A DNA stretch of 64,000 nt from Poseidonibacter ostreae (GTDB lineage Bacteria; Campylobacterota; Campylobacteria; Campylobacterales; Arcobacteraceae): assembly GCF_009208055.1 (NCBI RefSeq), contig NZ_WFKI01000002.1, positions 1-64,000 of the forward strand, given 5' to 3'. Below the pieces are notes generated by a model. It was given only the letters and a program-made list of their open reading frames with translations. It did no database searches and was not told the origin of the DNA. A program made the position numbers and the translations under genes. Positions 18,085-28,183 of the stretch are shown in pieces; the stretch's first letter is position 1; each line of letters starts with the position of its first letter.

Positions 18085-19737
18085 TTACTTAATTTGGTCT
18101 TTTAATAAATCACCTAAAGTCATAGATGAAGTATCATTTACTGATTTAAGAACTTCTCTTTCTTGTTGTTGCTCTAATCTTTTAACAGATAATCTAACTC
18201 TATTTCTTTTAGTATCAATGTTAACTACAACAGCTTCGATTTCATCACCACTTTTAATTTCTTCAATTACTAATGGTTCTACATCTTCATTTCTAATTAA
18301 ACCATCAAGGTTATCTTCTAATTTAATGAATACACCGAAATCTTTTGCATCTTTAACAGTTCCTTTAACGATATCACCAATTTTGTGAGTATCTTGGAAT
18401 CTTTTTGCAGGAGAATCAGCAATTTCTTTAACAGATAATGAAATGTTTTCTTTTTCTCTATCAATTTTGATAATTTTAACTTCTACTTCATCACCTTTTT
18501 TGAATAAGGCTTTACATTTAGCATTAGTTTCCCAAGAAGATTCTTCATTATGTAATAAACCATCAACATCACCAATAGTAACGAATGCACCAAAATCAGT
18601 TAAAGTTGCGATTTTACCATTAATTACATCACCAACTTTATGTTCTTTAGTGAATTTAGCAAAAGGTTTTTCTTGTAAGTTTTTAAGAGATACTCTTAAT
18701 CTTTTAGCATCAACATTAAGTTCAATAACTTCAACGTTAACTTCTTCACCTAAAGTTAATAACTCTTTTGGGTTTTTAACGTTTTTATTCCATGAAATTT
18801 CAGAAATATGTAATAAACCTTCAATATCATTTCCTAAATCAACAAATGCACCATAAGATTCGAAGTTAGAAATAGTAACAGTAATAGTATCACCTACTTC
18901 TAATTCATCTTTAATTTCTTCCCAAGGGTTAGAAAGTGCAGCTTTAATTGATAATGATAAGTGTTGTTTTGCTTTATCATAAGATAATACAACTACAGTA
19001 ACTTCGTCACCTTCATTGTAGTAATTTGCAGGATTTACAGGACCTTTGTAAGAGATTTCATTGTAATTAACTAAACCGTCAATTCCATCTAAATCTACAA
19101 ACATTCCATAAGAAGTGATTTTTTTAATAATACCATTAACTGGTTCTGCTTTTTCTAAGATATCAGCAACTCTAGAATCTTTAATTGCTTTACCTTCTTC
19201 AATTAATTTCTTTCTAGAAACAATAATTGAATTTTGTGCTTCGTTTACTTTTAAAACTTTCGCTTTAACTTTTTTACCAACAGCACCAATTGCTTTTAAG
19301 TAAGACTGAGCCATAGGCATGAAATATTCACAACCTTCTTCGTCTTCAATAATAAATCCACCTCTTTGCTTAACAGAAATGATTTTACCTTCAATCGTTA
19401 CATTTTCAACATCTTCACCATGTTTTTTAACAAATTCGTCAAATTTTAATTTTTGAAGAACTTTCTTATGTGAAATATTAGGTCTTTCACCTCTATTTCC
19501 CATTAACATAACAGGGATTGTATCACCCTCTTTAAATGCAACTTCACCATTAATTGTAATTTCAGATAAGTAAATCTGACCTTCAACTTTTTGACCAACA
19601 TCAACTAAAACTCTATCACCAGAGATTTCAACAATTACACCATCAACTACAGAGTTATTCTCAGCATTCTCGAAAGACTCGTTAAGCATTTGCTCAAAAT
19701 CAAAATCTTCGCCTAAATCAATATCATCGATACCCAT
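18085..19737 (-). CDS. rpsA: 30S ribosomal protein S1
   Basis: S1 binds mRNA upstream regions and helps load it on the ribosome. The 550-residue protein has six S1 repeats. Readable cores include GMFVDLDGIDGLV, GAFVDLGNDIEGLLHISEI, GAFVTIGDVDGLLHNEE and GVFIKLEDNLDGLIRNED. The N-terminus is acidic. It has its own TATAAT upstream as well as possible readthrough from ispH, and it is followed closely by serA. The pheS-pheT-aroA-ispH-rpsA order is conserved in relatives. Confidence 0.97.
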   Translation of the reverse strand: MGIDDIDLGEDFDFEQMLNESFENAENNSVVDGVIVEISGDRVLVDVGQKVEGQIYLSEITINGEVAFKEGDTIPVMLMGNRGERPNISHKKVLQKLKFDEFVKKHGEDVENVTIEGKIISVKQRGGFIIEDEEGCEYFMPMAQSYLKAIGAVGKKVKAKVLKVNEAQNSIIVSRKKLIEEGKAIKDSRVADILEKAEPVNGIIKKITSYGMFVDLDGIDGLVNYNEISYKGPVNPANYYNEGDEVTVVVLSYDKAKQHLSLSIKAALSNPWEEIKDELEVGDTITVTISNFESYGAFVDLGNDIEGLLHISEISWNKNVKNPKELLTLGEEVNVEVIELNVDAKRLRVSLKNLQEKPFAKFTKEHKVGDVINGKIATLTDFGAFVTIGDVDGLLHNEESSWETNAKCKALFKKGDEVEVKIIKIDREKENISLSVKEIADSPAKRFQDTHKIGDIVKGTVKDAKDFGVFIKLEDNLDGLIRNEDVEPLVIEEIKSGDEIEAVVVNIDTKRNRVRLSVKRLEQQQEREVLKSVNDTSSMTLGDLLKDQIK

Positions 19738-19768
19738 TTTATTCCTTCATATTAACCGTTTTTATTTA

Positions 19769-19790
19769 ATGCACGATTATACAAAAAGAA
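19769..19790 (-). promoter_or_regulatory. rpsA promoter
   Basis: The minus strand reads TTTTTG then TATAATCGTG, with TATAAT at 19781-19776, between ispH and rpsA. A start near 19769 would give a leader of about 31 bases before the ATG at 19737. Confidence 0.6.
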
Positions 19791-19802
19791 TACTTAATTT
19801 AC

Positions 19803-20639
19803 TTAATTGTAACTTTCTACTGAGTTTACTACTTGCTGAATTATCCAATCAGGTGTACTTGCACCCGCCGTTATACCGCATAATGTTTTATTTTCAAACC
19901 ATTTACTATCTAGTTCTGATTCGTTTTCTATGAGATAAGAATCTATACAATTTCCTTTACAAATAGAGTGAAGTTGTTTTGTATTTGAAGAATTTTTTCC
20001 TCCAATTACAACCATAACATCTACTTCACTTGAAAGTTCTCTAGCTGCATCTTGGTTCTCAAATGTTGCATCACAAATTGTATTAAAGACTCTAACTTCT
20101 TTATTTTTTAGAATTAATGAATTTACAATTTCAAGATATTTTTCTTTCTTTTTAGTTGTTTGTGCAATTGTTGCTATCTTATTATGCTTAAAGTTTAGTG
20201 CTTCTAAATCTGATGGTTCTAAGACAATATGAACATCTTCTTGATCTTGTCCATAAGATTGAACACCTTTAACTTCTGGATGATCTGCATCCCCAAAGAT
20301 TAAAATAGAATAGTCTTCTTTTGACATTTTTTTAACTATTTGCTGAGGAGTTGTAACAAAAGGACAAGTTGCATTTATAACTTTTGCATTTTGTGCTTTT
20401 AAGTTTTTTAAATCATCTTTTGGAATACCATGAGTTCTAATAATGATTGTATCATTATCTTTTACATCTTTTAATTCTTTATAAAGACCAACATTATAAT
20501 CATTTTTTAATCTATTTATTTCATCTTGATTATGAATTAAAGGTCCCATTGTTGATGCATTTTCATAAGATTCTGCTATTTTAATAGCTCTTTTTACACC
20601 AAAACAAAATCCATAATTTGAAGCTAATTTAACTTTCAT
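19803..20639 (-). CDS. ispH: 4-hydroxy-3-methylbut-2-enyl diphosphate reductase
   Basis: IspH makes isopentenyl and dimethylallyl diphosphate in the last step of the MEP pathway. The 278-residue protein has the three iron-sulfur cysteines C12 (YGFCFGVKRA), C92 (NATCPFVT) and C189 (NTICDAT). RTHGIP at 68-73 and GGKNSSNT near 214 are also typical. It follows aroA after 3 bases on the minus strand. Confidence 0.97.
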   Translation of the reverse strand: MKVKLASNYGFCFGVKRAIKIAESYENASTMGPLIHNQDEINRLKNDYNVGLYKELKDVKDNDTIIIRTHGIPKDDLKNLKAQNAKVINATCPFVTTPQQIVKKMSKEDYSILIFGDADHPEVKGVQSYGQDQEDVHIVLEPSDLEALNFKHNKIATIAQTTKKKEKYLEIVNSLILKNKEVRVFNTICDATFENQDAARELSSEVDVMVVIGGKNSSNTKQLHSICKGNCIDSYLIENESELDSKWFENKTLCGITAGASTPDWIIQQVVNSVESYN

Positions 20640-20642
20640 TTT

Positions 20643-21923
20643 CTAAGTCCTTAATGAATCTAAAATTTCTTTAAAATTAGGAAAAGAAGTATCAATACAT
20701 TGCGTATCTTCTATTTCCATATCACAATTTAATCCTGCAACTGCAAAACTCATTGCAATTCTGTGATCTCCACAAGAATTAATTGTTGCTTTATTAATAT
20801 TTCCACCTGTTATTTCATAACCATCTTCAAACTCTTTATAATCAACACCACAAAGTTTTAAGTTATCAATTACAGCTGTAATTCTATCTGATTCTTTAAC
20901 TCTTAATTCTTGCGCATTTGATACTTTTGAAGTTCCTTTTGCTAAAGACATTGCAATTGATAAAGCTGGAAGTTCATCAATTAGCCATGAGATATTTTCA
21001 TCTACATTTACAGCATTTAATTCATTATTAATTACTTCAATATCTCCTATTGGTTCATAAATATTCTCTTTTTCAATAAAATTAACTGTTACACCCATTT
21101 TCTTTAATACATGATATGCACCAATTCTAGTTGGGTTTAATGTAACATTTTTTATTAATACTCTTGCATCTTTTGTAATAGCAGCTGCAAGTGCAAAAAA
21201 GAAAGCTGATGATGGATCTGTAGGAACTGTGATATTTAAAGGCTTTAACATTCCTTCTAAAGGATGAATATTTATAAAACCTTCTGCATCTGTTGAAAGA
21301 TTTGCACCCATACCTTTTAGCATTCTTTCTGTATGGTCACGTGTTAATTCATTTTCTTTATATTTTGAGATACCAGTTGCTCTTAAAGCTGCTAAAATCA
21401 TTGCAGATTTTACTTGTGCTGAATCTACTGGTGAATGATAAGTAAAAGGTTTTAATTCTTTTACTCCTCGTATAAATAAAGGAGCTTTATTTCCATGCTC
21501 TCTTCCATCAATAGAAGCACCTATACTTCTTAGTGGTTTTGCAACTCTGTTCATTGGTCTATTCATTAAGTATTTATCACCAACAAGTGTAAATGCACCA
21601 TCAACTGAAGCTAATAGACCACAAAACAGTCTCATTGCAGTTCCAGAGTTTCCACAATCTAAAATATCTTTTGGTTCACTTAACTTTGATGTTGGAGTAA
21701 TTTCAACAGTTCCACCATCTCTTTTTATTGTTGCACCTAACTGCTCTACAATACTTAGAGTATTTAGTGTATCTTCTGCTGTCAAATAGTTTTTGATATA
21801 AGATGTTTTATCAGAAAAAAGTGAAAACATTGCACATCTATGAGATATTGATTTATCACTTGCTATTGAATCTATTTCAATATTAAATGCTTTGTCTAAT
21901 TTCTTTATACTAAATTTTTCCAC
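20643..21923 (-). CDS. aroA: 5-enolpyruvylshikimate-3-phosphate synthase
   Basis: AroA joins PEP and shikimate-3-phosphate in the shikimate pathway. The 426-residue protein has DKSISHRCAMFSLF near residue 22, LDCGNSGTAMRLFCG near 88, RVKESDRI near 338 and CGDHRIAMSFAVAGL near 385, all substrate-binding signatures. It lies between pheT and ispH and is probably part of their transcript. Confidence 0.97.
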   Translation of the reverse strand: MEKFSIKKLDKAFNIEIDSIASDKSISHRCAMFSLFSDKTSYIKNYLTAEDTLNTLSIVEQLGATIKRDGGTVEITPTSKLSEPKDILDCGNSGTAMRLFCGLLASVDGAFTLVGDKYLMNRPMNRVAKPLRSIGASIDGREHGNKAPLFIRGVKELKPFTYHSPVDSAQVKSAMILAALRATGISKYKENELTRDHTERMLKGMGANLSTDAEGFINIHPLEGMLKPLNITVPTDPSSAFFFALAAAITKDARVLIKNVTLNPTRIGAYHVLKKMGVTVNFIEKENIYEPIGDIEVINNELNAVNVDENISWLIDELPALSIAMSLAKGTSKVSNAQELRVKESDRITAVIDNLKLCGVDYKEFEDGYEITGGNINKATINSCGDHRIAMSFAVAGLNCDMEIEDTQCIDTSFPNFKEILDSLRT

Positions 21924-21965
21924 TTTTTTAACCTTTTAATATTTATTAATTACTTTTTAATTGTT

Positions 21966-24284
21966 TTATCTTAATCCAATAGATAATTTTGCTTCTAAAG
22001 CTTCTAATATATTATTCATAGAAGCTGTAATATCTTCTTCTTCCATTGTCTTCTCATCATTTTGTAAAACAAATCTAATTGTAAGACTTTCATTTTCACC
22101 TAAGTTTTCATCAGTATAAACATCAATTAGATTATATTGTTTAATGTTGACATCATCTAAAGAATTGATTACGTTTTTTATCTCTTTATATGCTAAAGTT
22201 TTTGGTGTAATAATACTTAAATCTTTTTTAGATGCTTGGAATTTTGAATAAGATTTTGTTTTAACTAATTCATTTTTAATTGAATCAAAATCAATTTCAG
22301 CAATAAATGTATCTGATAAATCGTAATCTTCACATACACTTGGATGTACTTTTGAAATAAAACCTATAATTTCACCATCAACAATTACATTTGCATTTTG
22401 ATATGGATGTATAAAATCATTAGTAATCTTTTCCATTGGTTCTAAATCAAATTTACCTATAGTATTTAAAATCTTTTTTGCAAATTTAAATAAATCTACA
22501 TTTTCTGGTTTTCCAGAGTTTGATACATCTTCAAGTTCGTTTGCACCTGTTTGAATAAATGATATCTTTTTTGATTCATTTCTATTTTCATCAAAAATTG
22601 TTCCAATTTCAAAAAATGATGTTGCTTTTGCACCAATTTTATAGTTACTTGCACATGCTTCAATTAAATTTAAAACTATAGTTGTTCTAAAAGTATTTAA
22701 CTCTTTTACAATTGGATTTAATAATTCTAACTCTTCTTTTACTACAGGGAAAGAGTATTTCTTTAAACTTTCTCTTGAAGCAAAAACATAAGTTAATGTT
22801 TCATCAAAACCATTTTCGCAAGCTTTTGCTCTTAACTTATTCTTTTTGATTAAATCATTTGTTGTATGGTTTATTCTATTTACTTCATCGATTGCCATAG
22901 GTTTTGCTTGAATATTATCAATACCAATTATTCTTACAATCTCTTCAGTTACATCAGCAATATTTTTAATATCATGTCTAAAGAATGGAATTTTTACATT
23001 TAAAATGTGATTTAGTGTATCCTTAACTTCAAATCCTAATGAACTTAAAATTCTTTCAACTTCTAACTCAGGAATATCTTGACCTATAATTGCATTAACT
23101 TTTGCTATTGCTACATCAAGAGTTGCTTTTTGGCTATCTTCTATAAAAGATTTTCTACCTTTATAGATTTTTGCTCCTAGTGATGAAAGGAAAGTTGTTA
23201 AATAATCAATTCCATAAGAGATATCAGGTTCAGAACCTCTTGAAGTTCTGTAATAAATTTCTCCTGTAGTAATCTTCGTTTCAAATACTTGCATAGAAAG
23301 TTTTTCTGGATTTAAATAAGATGCTTCAATAATAAAATCTGTATCACTATTATCTATTTTTTTATGGTCAATGCAAATAGTACTTAACTCTTCTTTCCCA
23401 TAAACAGTATCAAAATCATTTTCATCTTTTTTGATTTCTAATAAGCTTAGGTTATCTTCAGTTTTTGATTTGTTTTTTTCATAAGCATTTAAAATTACAC
23501 CAGTGCAATGTGTTGCATAAGTTAGTGCATTTTTAACGTCATTATCTTCTTCATGTTTACCAATAATTGCAGTTCTTAATTTTGTCATAATATCTAATTT
23601 AAAATCTTTTAAATCTACAGCTTTAAAAATTAAAGATGCATCAATATCACTTGCTTGAATATCAAGAATTTGACCAATTCCTAAATCATTATGAGTAACA
23701 TTTTTCTCAAATGTATTTAAAGGAATGTTATAAAAAGCACTAAGTTCTCTAGCAACTCCATTTATACTTAAACAGTCACCTCTATTAGCAGTTAGTTCAA
23801 TTTCAATAATATCATCATTTAAAAGTTTATACTCACTTAACTCACGTCCAAGAATTAATTCACCAATTGAATCATCAAGTTCTAAAATTCCATCATTAAG
23901 TTTTGCAAGTCCTAACTCAGTTGATGAACAAATCATTCCATTTGACTCAACACCTCTAAGTTTTGCTTTTTTAATTTTAAAATCAGGTGATAATTTACAT
24001 CCTACAACTGCAACTGGTACGAATTGTCCTGCATCAACATTTTTTGCTCCACAAACAATTTGTACAGTTTCAACTCCTATATCAACTTGACAAATATTTA
24101 ATTTATCAGCATCTGGATGTTTAACTTTTTCTAAAACTTTTCCTACTACAACTTTAGGTGCAATTGAAACTTGTTCTAAACTATCTACTTCTAAACCAAT
24201 AGAGTTTAATGTTTTGCAAATATCATCAGTTGATATCTCACTGATATCAATAAATTCTTCTATCCAAGTTCTTGTTATAATCAT
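21966..24284 (-). CDS. pheT: Phenylalanine-tRNA ligase beta subunit
   Basis: PheT forms an alpha2-beta2 enzyme with PheS and charges tRNA-Phe. The 772-residue protein has an N-terminal EMAP-like tRNA-binding domain (about 40-150, KVKHPDADKLNICQVDIG), the central B3/B4 and B5 editing regions (TANRGDCLSINGVARE near 168) and a C-terminal anticodon-binding domain. It starts inside the end of pheS with a 4-base overlap, so subunit synthesis is coupled. Confidence 0.97.
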   Translation of the reverse strand: MIITRTWIEEFIDISEISTDDICKTLNSIGLEVDSLEQVSIAPKVVVGKVLEKVKHPDADKLNICQVDIGVETVQIVCGAKNVDAGQFVPVAVVGCKLSPDFKIKKAKLRGVESNGMICSSTELGLAKLNDGILELDDSIGELILGRELSEYKLLNDDIIEIELTANRGDCLSINGVARELSAFYNIPLNTFEKNVTHNDLGIGQILDIQASDIDASLIFKAVDLKDFKLDIMTKLRTAIIGKHEEDNDVKNALTYATHCTGVILNAYEKNKSKTEDNLSLLEIKKDENDFDTVYGKEELSTICIDHKKIDNSDTDFIIEASYLNPEKLSMQVFETKITTGEIYYRTSRGSEPDISYGIDYLTTFLSSLGAKIYKGRKSFIEDSQKATLDVAIAKVNAIIGQDIPELEVERILSSLGFEVKDTLNHILNVKIPFFRHDIKNIADVTEEIVRIIGIDNIQAKPMAIDEVNRINHTTNDLIKKNKLRAKACENGFDETLTYVFASRESLKKYSFPVVKEELELLNPIVKELNTFRTTIVLNLIEACASNYKIGAKATSFFEIGTIFDENRNESKKISFIQTGANELEDVSNSGKPENVDLFKFAKKILNTIGKFDLEPMEKITNDFIHPYQNANVIVDGEIIGFISKVHPSVCEDYDLSDTFIAEIDFDSIKNELVKTKSYSKFQASKKDLSIITPKTLAYKEIKNVINSLDDVNIKQYNLIDVYTDENLGENESLTIRFVLQNDEKTMEEEDITASMNNILEALEAKLSIGLR

Positions 24285-25273
24285 TTAAATTGTCCTAATA
24301 GTCTTGTATCACTTTCAAATAGTGATCTTAAATCTCCAATATTATGAATAAGCATTGCAAACCTTTCAACACCTAATCCAAATGCATATCCAGATTTATT
24401 TTCATATCCAACTGCTTTAAATACATTTTGATCAACTACACCACAACCTAATACTTCAAGCCATCCTGTATGCGAACAAACTCTACATCCATCACCTTTA
24501 CAGAATACACATGAAATATCTACTTCAGCAGAAGGCTCTGTAAATGGGAAGAATGATGGTCTAAATCTAACATCAACATCCCCAAACATATGATGTAAAA
24601 ACTCAACTAATACATGTTTTAAATTTGCAAATGAAATTTTATCTGCCTCATCAACTACTAGTGCTTCAATTTGGTGAAACATTGGAGTATGTGTAATATC
24701 AAAATCACGTCTAAATACAGTTCCTGGTGCTATCATTCTAATAGGAGTATCTTGTTTTAGCATTGTTCTAATTTGAACAGGAGATGTATGTGTTCTTAAA
24801 AGTGTGTAGTCTTTATTGTAAAAAGTATCTTGCATATCTCTTGCTGGGTGATATTTTGGTAAGTTTAATGCTTCAAAGTTATGAAAATCATCTTCAACTA
24901 AAGGTCCTTCTTCAACAGCAAAATTTAAATTCTGAAAATAAGTTACAATTCTGTCCATTGTTTCAACAACTGGATGTGTAGCTCCACAAGATAAAGTATT
25001 ATTAAATCTTGTAACATCAATTTTTTCATTTTCTAGTTTTTTATCTAATGCAATTTTTTCTAAAATAACTTTTCTTGTCTCAATTGCATCTGTTACTTTT
25101 ACTTTTTGTTCATTTAAATTTTGTGCAAATGCTTTTTTCTCTTCATTTGGAATAGTTTTCATTTTTGCAAACTCTAAAGTTAAAATACCTTTTTTACCTA
25201 ATGTATCAATTCTAAGGTTTTCTAACTCTTCTAGAGAGGCTGCATTGTTTATGTTTTCAATCAACTCTGTCAC
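24281..25273 (-). CDS. pheS: Phenylalanine-tRNA ligase alpha subunit
   Basis: The 330-residue catalytic subunit has an N-terminal coiled coil (1-85) and class II motifs. HPARDMQDTFY near 142 and LLRTHTSPVQIR near 159 match motif 2, and GLGVERFAMLIH near 304 matches motif 3. The start is GTG at 25273 with AGGAG upstream. It heads a long minus-strand block. The leader between the TATAAT at 25346-25341 and the start contains an inverted repeat. Confidence 0.97.
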   Translation of the reverse strand: MTELIENINNAASLEELENLRIDTLGKKGILTLEFAKMKTIPNEEKKAFAQNLNEQKVKVTDAIETRKVILEKIALDKKLENEKIDVTRFNNTLSCGATHPVVETMDRIVTYFQNLNFAVEEGPLVEDDFHNFEALNLPKYHPARDMQDTFYNKDYTLLRTHTSPVQIRTMLKQDTPIRMIAPGTVFRRDFDITHTPMFHQIEALVVDEADKISFANLKHVLVEFLHHMFGDVDVRFRPSFFPFTEPSAEVDISCVFCKGDGCRVCSHTGWLEVLGCGVVDQNVFKAVGYENKSGYAFGLGVERFAMLIHNIGDLRSLFESDTRLLGQFK

Positions 25274-25293
25274 TTACATCTCCTATTTTTTTA

Positions 25294-25346
25294 AGAACAA
25301 TATATAATTATTTGAATTGTTCTATTTCTATATTCTTGCGATTATA
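25294..25346 (-). promoter_or_regulatory. pheS promoter and leader inverted repeat
   Basis: The minus strand has TATAATCGC at 25346-25338, putting transcription start near 25334. The leader then contains AGAACAAT (25323-25316) and ATTGTTCT (25301-25294), an 8-bp inverted repeat with a 14-base spacer. It is not followed by a T run, so it is more likely an operator or mRNA hairpin than an attenuator. Confidence 0.5.
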
Positions 25347-25370
25347 CTTAAAGATTTATTAGAGTTTGGT

Positions 25371-25376
25371 TATAAT
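25371..25376 (+). promoter_or_regulatory. -10 element of the HIT gene
   Basis: TATAAT on the plus strand lies 30 bases before the ATG at 25406, with AAGGA in between. It is divergent from the pheS promoter. Confidence 0.5.
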
Positions 25377-25405
25377 TATTTACTATTCAAATTCAAGGAA
25401 AAACA

Positions 25406-25735
25406 ATGTGTATATTTTGTAAAATTGTAAAAGGTGAAATACCAAATCAAACTATATTAGAAGATGAAGACTTCTTAGCATTCAATGATATAAATCCTTC
25501 TAGAAAAATCCATGTTTTAATTATTCCAAAAGAACATTATGATTCATTTGATGTAATTCCTCCAAAAATAATGGCAAATATGACTAGTTTTATTCATAAA
25601 GTTGCTTCAAAATTAGAGATTAGAAAAAGTGGTTATAGATTAATTACAAATATTGGAGATGATGGAGGACAAGAGGTTCATCATTTACATTTTCATTTAT
25701 TAGGTGGAGAGCCAGTAGGGCGATTAGTTAGATAG
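25406..25735 (+). CDS. HIT-family nucleotide-binding protein (HinT-like)
   Basis: A 109-residue histidine-triad protein. The triad HLHFHLLGG is near residues 97-105, and the N-terminus CIFCKIVKGEIP is typical of HinT-type purine nucleoside phosphoramidases. The protein is a single complete domain. It is divergent from pheS, the same neighbourhood, from memory, as in C. jejuni. The physiological substrate is not evident. Confidence 0.93.
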   Translation: MCIFCKIVKGEIPNQTILEDEDFLAFNDINPSRKIHVLIIPKEHYDSFDVIPPKIMANMTSFIHKVASKLEIRKSGYRLITNIGDDGGQEVHHLHFHLLGGEPVGRLVR

Positions 25736-25750
25736 TAAAAATCTACTAAT

Positions 25751-25777
25751 AAACTTGTAGTTTTATACTACAAGTTT
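25751..25777. terminator. Convergent hairpin between the HIT gene and accA
   Basis: AAACTTGTAGT (25751-25761) and ACTACAAGTTT (25767-25777) form a perfect 11-bp stem with a 5-base loop between convergent genes. The U tract is weak on both sides. Confidence 0.65.
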
Positions 25778-25790
25778 AAGTTATAAGGAT

Positions 25791-26732
25791 TTATTTTCCT
25801 TCTTGAAAAGATCCTAAAGCCATAATTTTTTCATATTTCTTTTGGTATCTTTGTGCTGGTGTTAATTGTTTTAATTCATTAACTGAAGTAATAAAATATT
25901 CACCTAAAGCTCTAATAGCTTCATCTTTTTGTCTATGTGCACCAATTAAAGGTTCATTAATAACATCATCAACTAAGTTTAATTCTTTTAAATTATCAGA
26001 AGTGATTCTTAATGCATTTGCTGCTGTTTCAACTTTTGTAGGATCATTCCATAAAATAGCAGAACAACCCTCAGGTGAAATTACTGCATAAACTGAATAT
26101 CTCATCATTGCTAATTTATCTGCAACTGAAATTGCTAGTGCTCCACCTGAACCACCTTCACCAATTACAATTGATACTGTAGGTGTTGTTAAATCTGCAA
26201 ACTCATATAAGTTTTTAGCAATTGCTTCAGATTGATTTCGCTCTTCAGCTCCTAATCCTGGGTATGCACCTGGAGTGTCAACTAACATAAGAATAGGAAT
26301 TTGGAACTTTTCTGCCATTCTAGCAGCTCTTAAAGCTTTTCTATAACCCTCAGGTTGTGGCATACCAAAGTTTCTATATAACTTATCTTTAGTTCCTCTT
26401 CCTTTTTGTTCACCAATAACCATAACTTTTTGTTCACCTATATATCCAAGAAAACAAACAATAGCTTTATCATCTACATAGTGTCTATCTCCATGAATTT
26501 CGTAAGCGTCAGTTAATAAGCCAGAAATATAATCCATAGCATAAGGACGATCTGGATGTCTTGCTAATTGAAGTTTTTGATAATCACTTAAATTTTTAAA
26601 AGTTTTTTCAACTTCTTTTTCAAGTTTTTTTTCTAAGATTTCTACAGCATGTTCGTCTGCTTTAGTTCTTGCAACTATGATATCTTCTTCTATCTTTTTA
26701 ATTTTATCTTCAAATTCTAAGTAAGTTGCCAA
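25791..26732 (-). CDS. accA: Acetyl-CoA carboxylase carboxyltransferase subunit alpha
   Basis: AccA with AccD transfers carboxyl from biotin to acetyl-CoA, making malonyl-CoA. The 313-residue protein has an N-terminal coiled helix and the crotonase-like core. Conserved stretches are DRPYAMDYI near 60, HGDRHYVDDKAIV near 80, LVDTPGAYPGLGAEER near 150 and IGEGGSGGALAI near 189. It lies 72 bases downstream of fabF, beyond a terminator, in a fatty-acid gene group. Confidence 0.97.
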   Translation of the reverse strand: MATYLEFEDKIKKIEEDIIVARTKADEHAVEILEKKLEKEVEKTFKNLSDYQKLQLARHPDRPYAMDYISGLLTDAYEIHGDRHYVDDKAIVCFLGYIGEQKVMVIGEQKGRGTKDKLYRNFGMPQPEGYRKALRAARMAEKFQIPILMLVDTPGAYPGLGAEERNQSEAIAKNLYEFADLTTPTVSIVIGEGGSGGALAISVADKLAMMRYSVYAVISPEGCSAILWNDPTKVETAANALRITSDNLKELNLVDDVINEPLIGAHRQKDEAIRALGEYFITSVNELKQLTPAQRYQKKYEKIMALGSFQEGK

Positions 26733-26749
26733 GTTTTCCCCTTTATATT

Positions 26750-26784
26750 AAAAAAAAAGAGCTAGTATTAACTAACTCTTTTTA
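26750..26784 (-). terminator. Terminator after fabF
   Basis: AAAAAGAG (26754-26761) and TAGT pair with ACTA and CTCTTTTT (26776-26783), with one C/A mismatch and an ATTA loop. On the minus strand it is followed by T residues (A at 26750-26758). It lies between fabF and accA, so accA needs readthrough or its own promoter. Confidence 0.82.
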
Positions 26785-26804
26785 AATTCAATTATATTTT
26801 ATTT

Positions 26805-28061
26805 TTATGCTTCAAATTTTTTGAAAATTACAGAACCATTAGTTCCACCAAATCCAAAGTTATTACTCATAACTGTAGTTAAATCTACTTTTCTTGCATT
26901 ATTTGGAACATAGTCTAATGGACATTCTGGATCTTGATTTTCAATATTAATTGTTGGAGGAATAATTCCTTCATTTAAGGCTTTAATAGCAAAAATTGCT
27001 TCAATAGCACCAGCAGCGCCTAAACAATGTCCAATTTGACCTTTTGTTGAAGTTACTGGTGGACAATTTTGTGCACCATCAAATAATTCAGCAATAGCTT
27101 TAGATTCATTTACATCTCCAACTGGTGTTGATGTTCCATGAGAATTAATATAATCAATTTTAACATCTTCACCTAAGTGAGCTGTTGCCATTGCAAGTGC
27201 TGCTTTCATAGATCTTAGTGGACCATCCATAACAGGTGCAGTAATATGGTTTGCATCACCAGATTCACCAAATCCAATAATTTCACAATAGATTTTAGCT
27301 CCTCTTTCAAGTGCAGAATCTAAAGTTTCAACAACTAATGCTCCAGCACCTTCACCCATTACAAAGCCATCTCTATTAGTATCAAATGGTCTTGAAGCAG
27401 TTTTTGGGTCATCGTTTCTTGTTGATAATGCTTTCATAGCAGCAAAACCACCCATCCCAGCACCACATATAGCACTTTCAGCACCTACAACTAAAATTTT
27501 ATCAGCACCATTTGTTGCAATCGTTTTAACTGCATCATTTAATGCATGAGTTGAAGCTGCACAAGCTGTTACATGAGATAAAGAAGGACCTTTTAAACCA
27601 TGAGCAATTGATATAAAACCACTTAACATGTTTACTAAAGATGAAGGTATAAAGAATGGAGATATTCTTTTTGGACCTCTATTTGCACATACAACAGAGT
27701 TTTTTTCAATTGTTGATAATCCACCAATTCCAGATGCAGAAATAATTCCAAATCTATCACCAATACTTGTATCAACTTTTCCATCTTCACCTGCTAATCC
27801 ACAATCATGCATTGCTTCATGTGCTGCTTTTATACCTAATTGAATAAATCTATCAGCTTTTTTAACTTCTTTTTTGTCCATTACTGTTGCTGGATCGAAA
27901 TCTTTTACTTCTCCTGCAATTTTTACAGGAAATTCACTAATGTCAAATAGTGTGATAGTATCAATTCCACAAACACCGTCAACTACAGCTTTAAATGAAT
28001 CTTCAACATTATGTCCTATTGAGTTAATAGTCCCTAATCCTGTTATTACTACTCTTTTCAT
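26805..28061 (-). CDS. fabF: Beta-ketoacyl-ACP synthase II
   Basis: FabF elongates acyl-ACP with malonyl-ACP. The 418-residue protein has the active-site cysteine C167 (VTACAAS) and the two catalytic histidines in NSHGTSTPVGD near 310 and GHCLGAAGA near 347. The C-terminal NNFGFGGTN loop is present. It follows acpP after a terminator on the same strand, the usual acpP-fabF arrangement. Confidence 0.97.
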   Translation of the reverse strand: MKRVVITGLGTINSIGHNVEDSFKAVVDGVCGIDTITLFDISEFPVKIAGEVKDFDPATVMDKKEVKKADRFIQLGIKAAHEAMHDCGLAGEDGKVDTSIGDRFGIISASGIGGLSTIEKNSVVCANRGPKRISPFFIPSSLVNMLSGFISIAHGLKGPSLSHVTACAASTHALNDAVKTIATNGADKILVVGAESAICGAGMGGFAAMKALSTRNDDPKTASRPFDTNRDGFVMGEGAGALVVETLDSALERGAKIYCEIIGFGESGDANHITAPVMDGPLRSMKAALAMATAHLGEDVKIDYINSHGTSTPVGDVNESKAIAELFDGAQNCPPVTSTKGQIGHCLGAAGAIEAIFAIKALNEGIIPPTINIENQDPECPLDYVPNNARKVDLTTVMSNNFGFGGTNGSVIFKKFEA

Positions 28062-28138
28062 GAAATATACTCCGTCTAATTATTTATTTATTCAAATTAT
28101 TCAATTCTTATATTAAAAAATTCAATAATTAAAATTAA

Positions 28139-28170
28139 AAATAGAAAACTAGTAAACTAGCTTTCTATTT
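28139..28170 (-). terminator. Terminator between acpP and fabF
   Basis: AAATAGAAA (28139-28147) and CTAG (28149-28152) pair with CTAG (28157-28160) and TTTCTATTT (28162-28170), with one mismatch and a TAAA loop. Partial termination here would give the excess of acyl carrier protein over FabF that cells need. Confidence 0.75.
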
Positions 28171-28183
28171 ATTAGCGTTAAAA

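Noticed and set aside
18053..18856. Plus-strand open frames opposite rpsA
   Set aside because: Antisense shadows of S1 repeats; serine- and leucine-rich with no family pattern.
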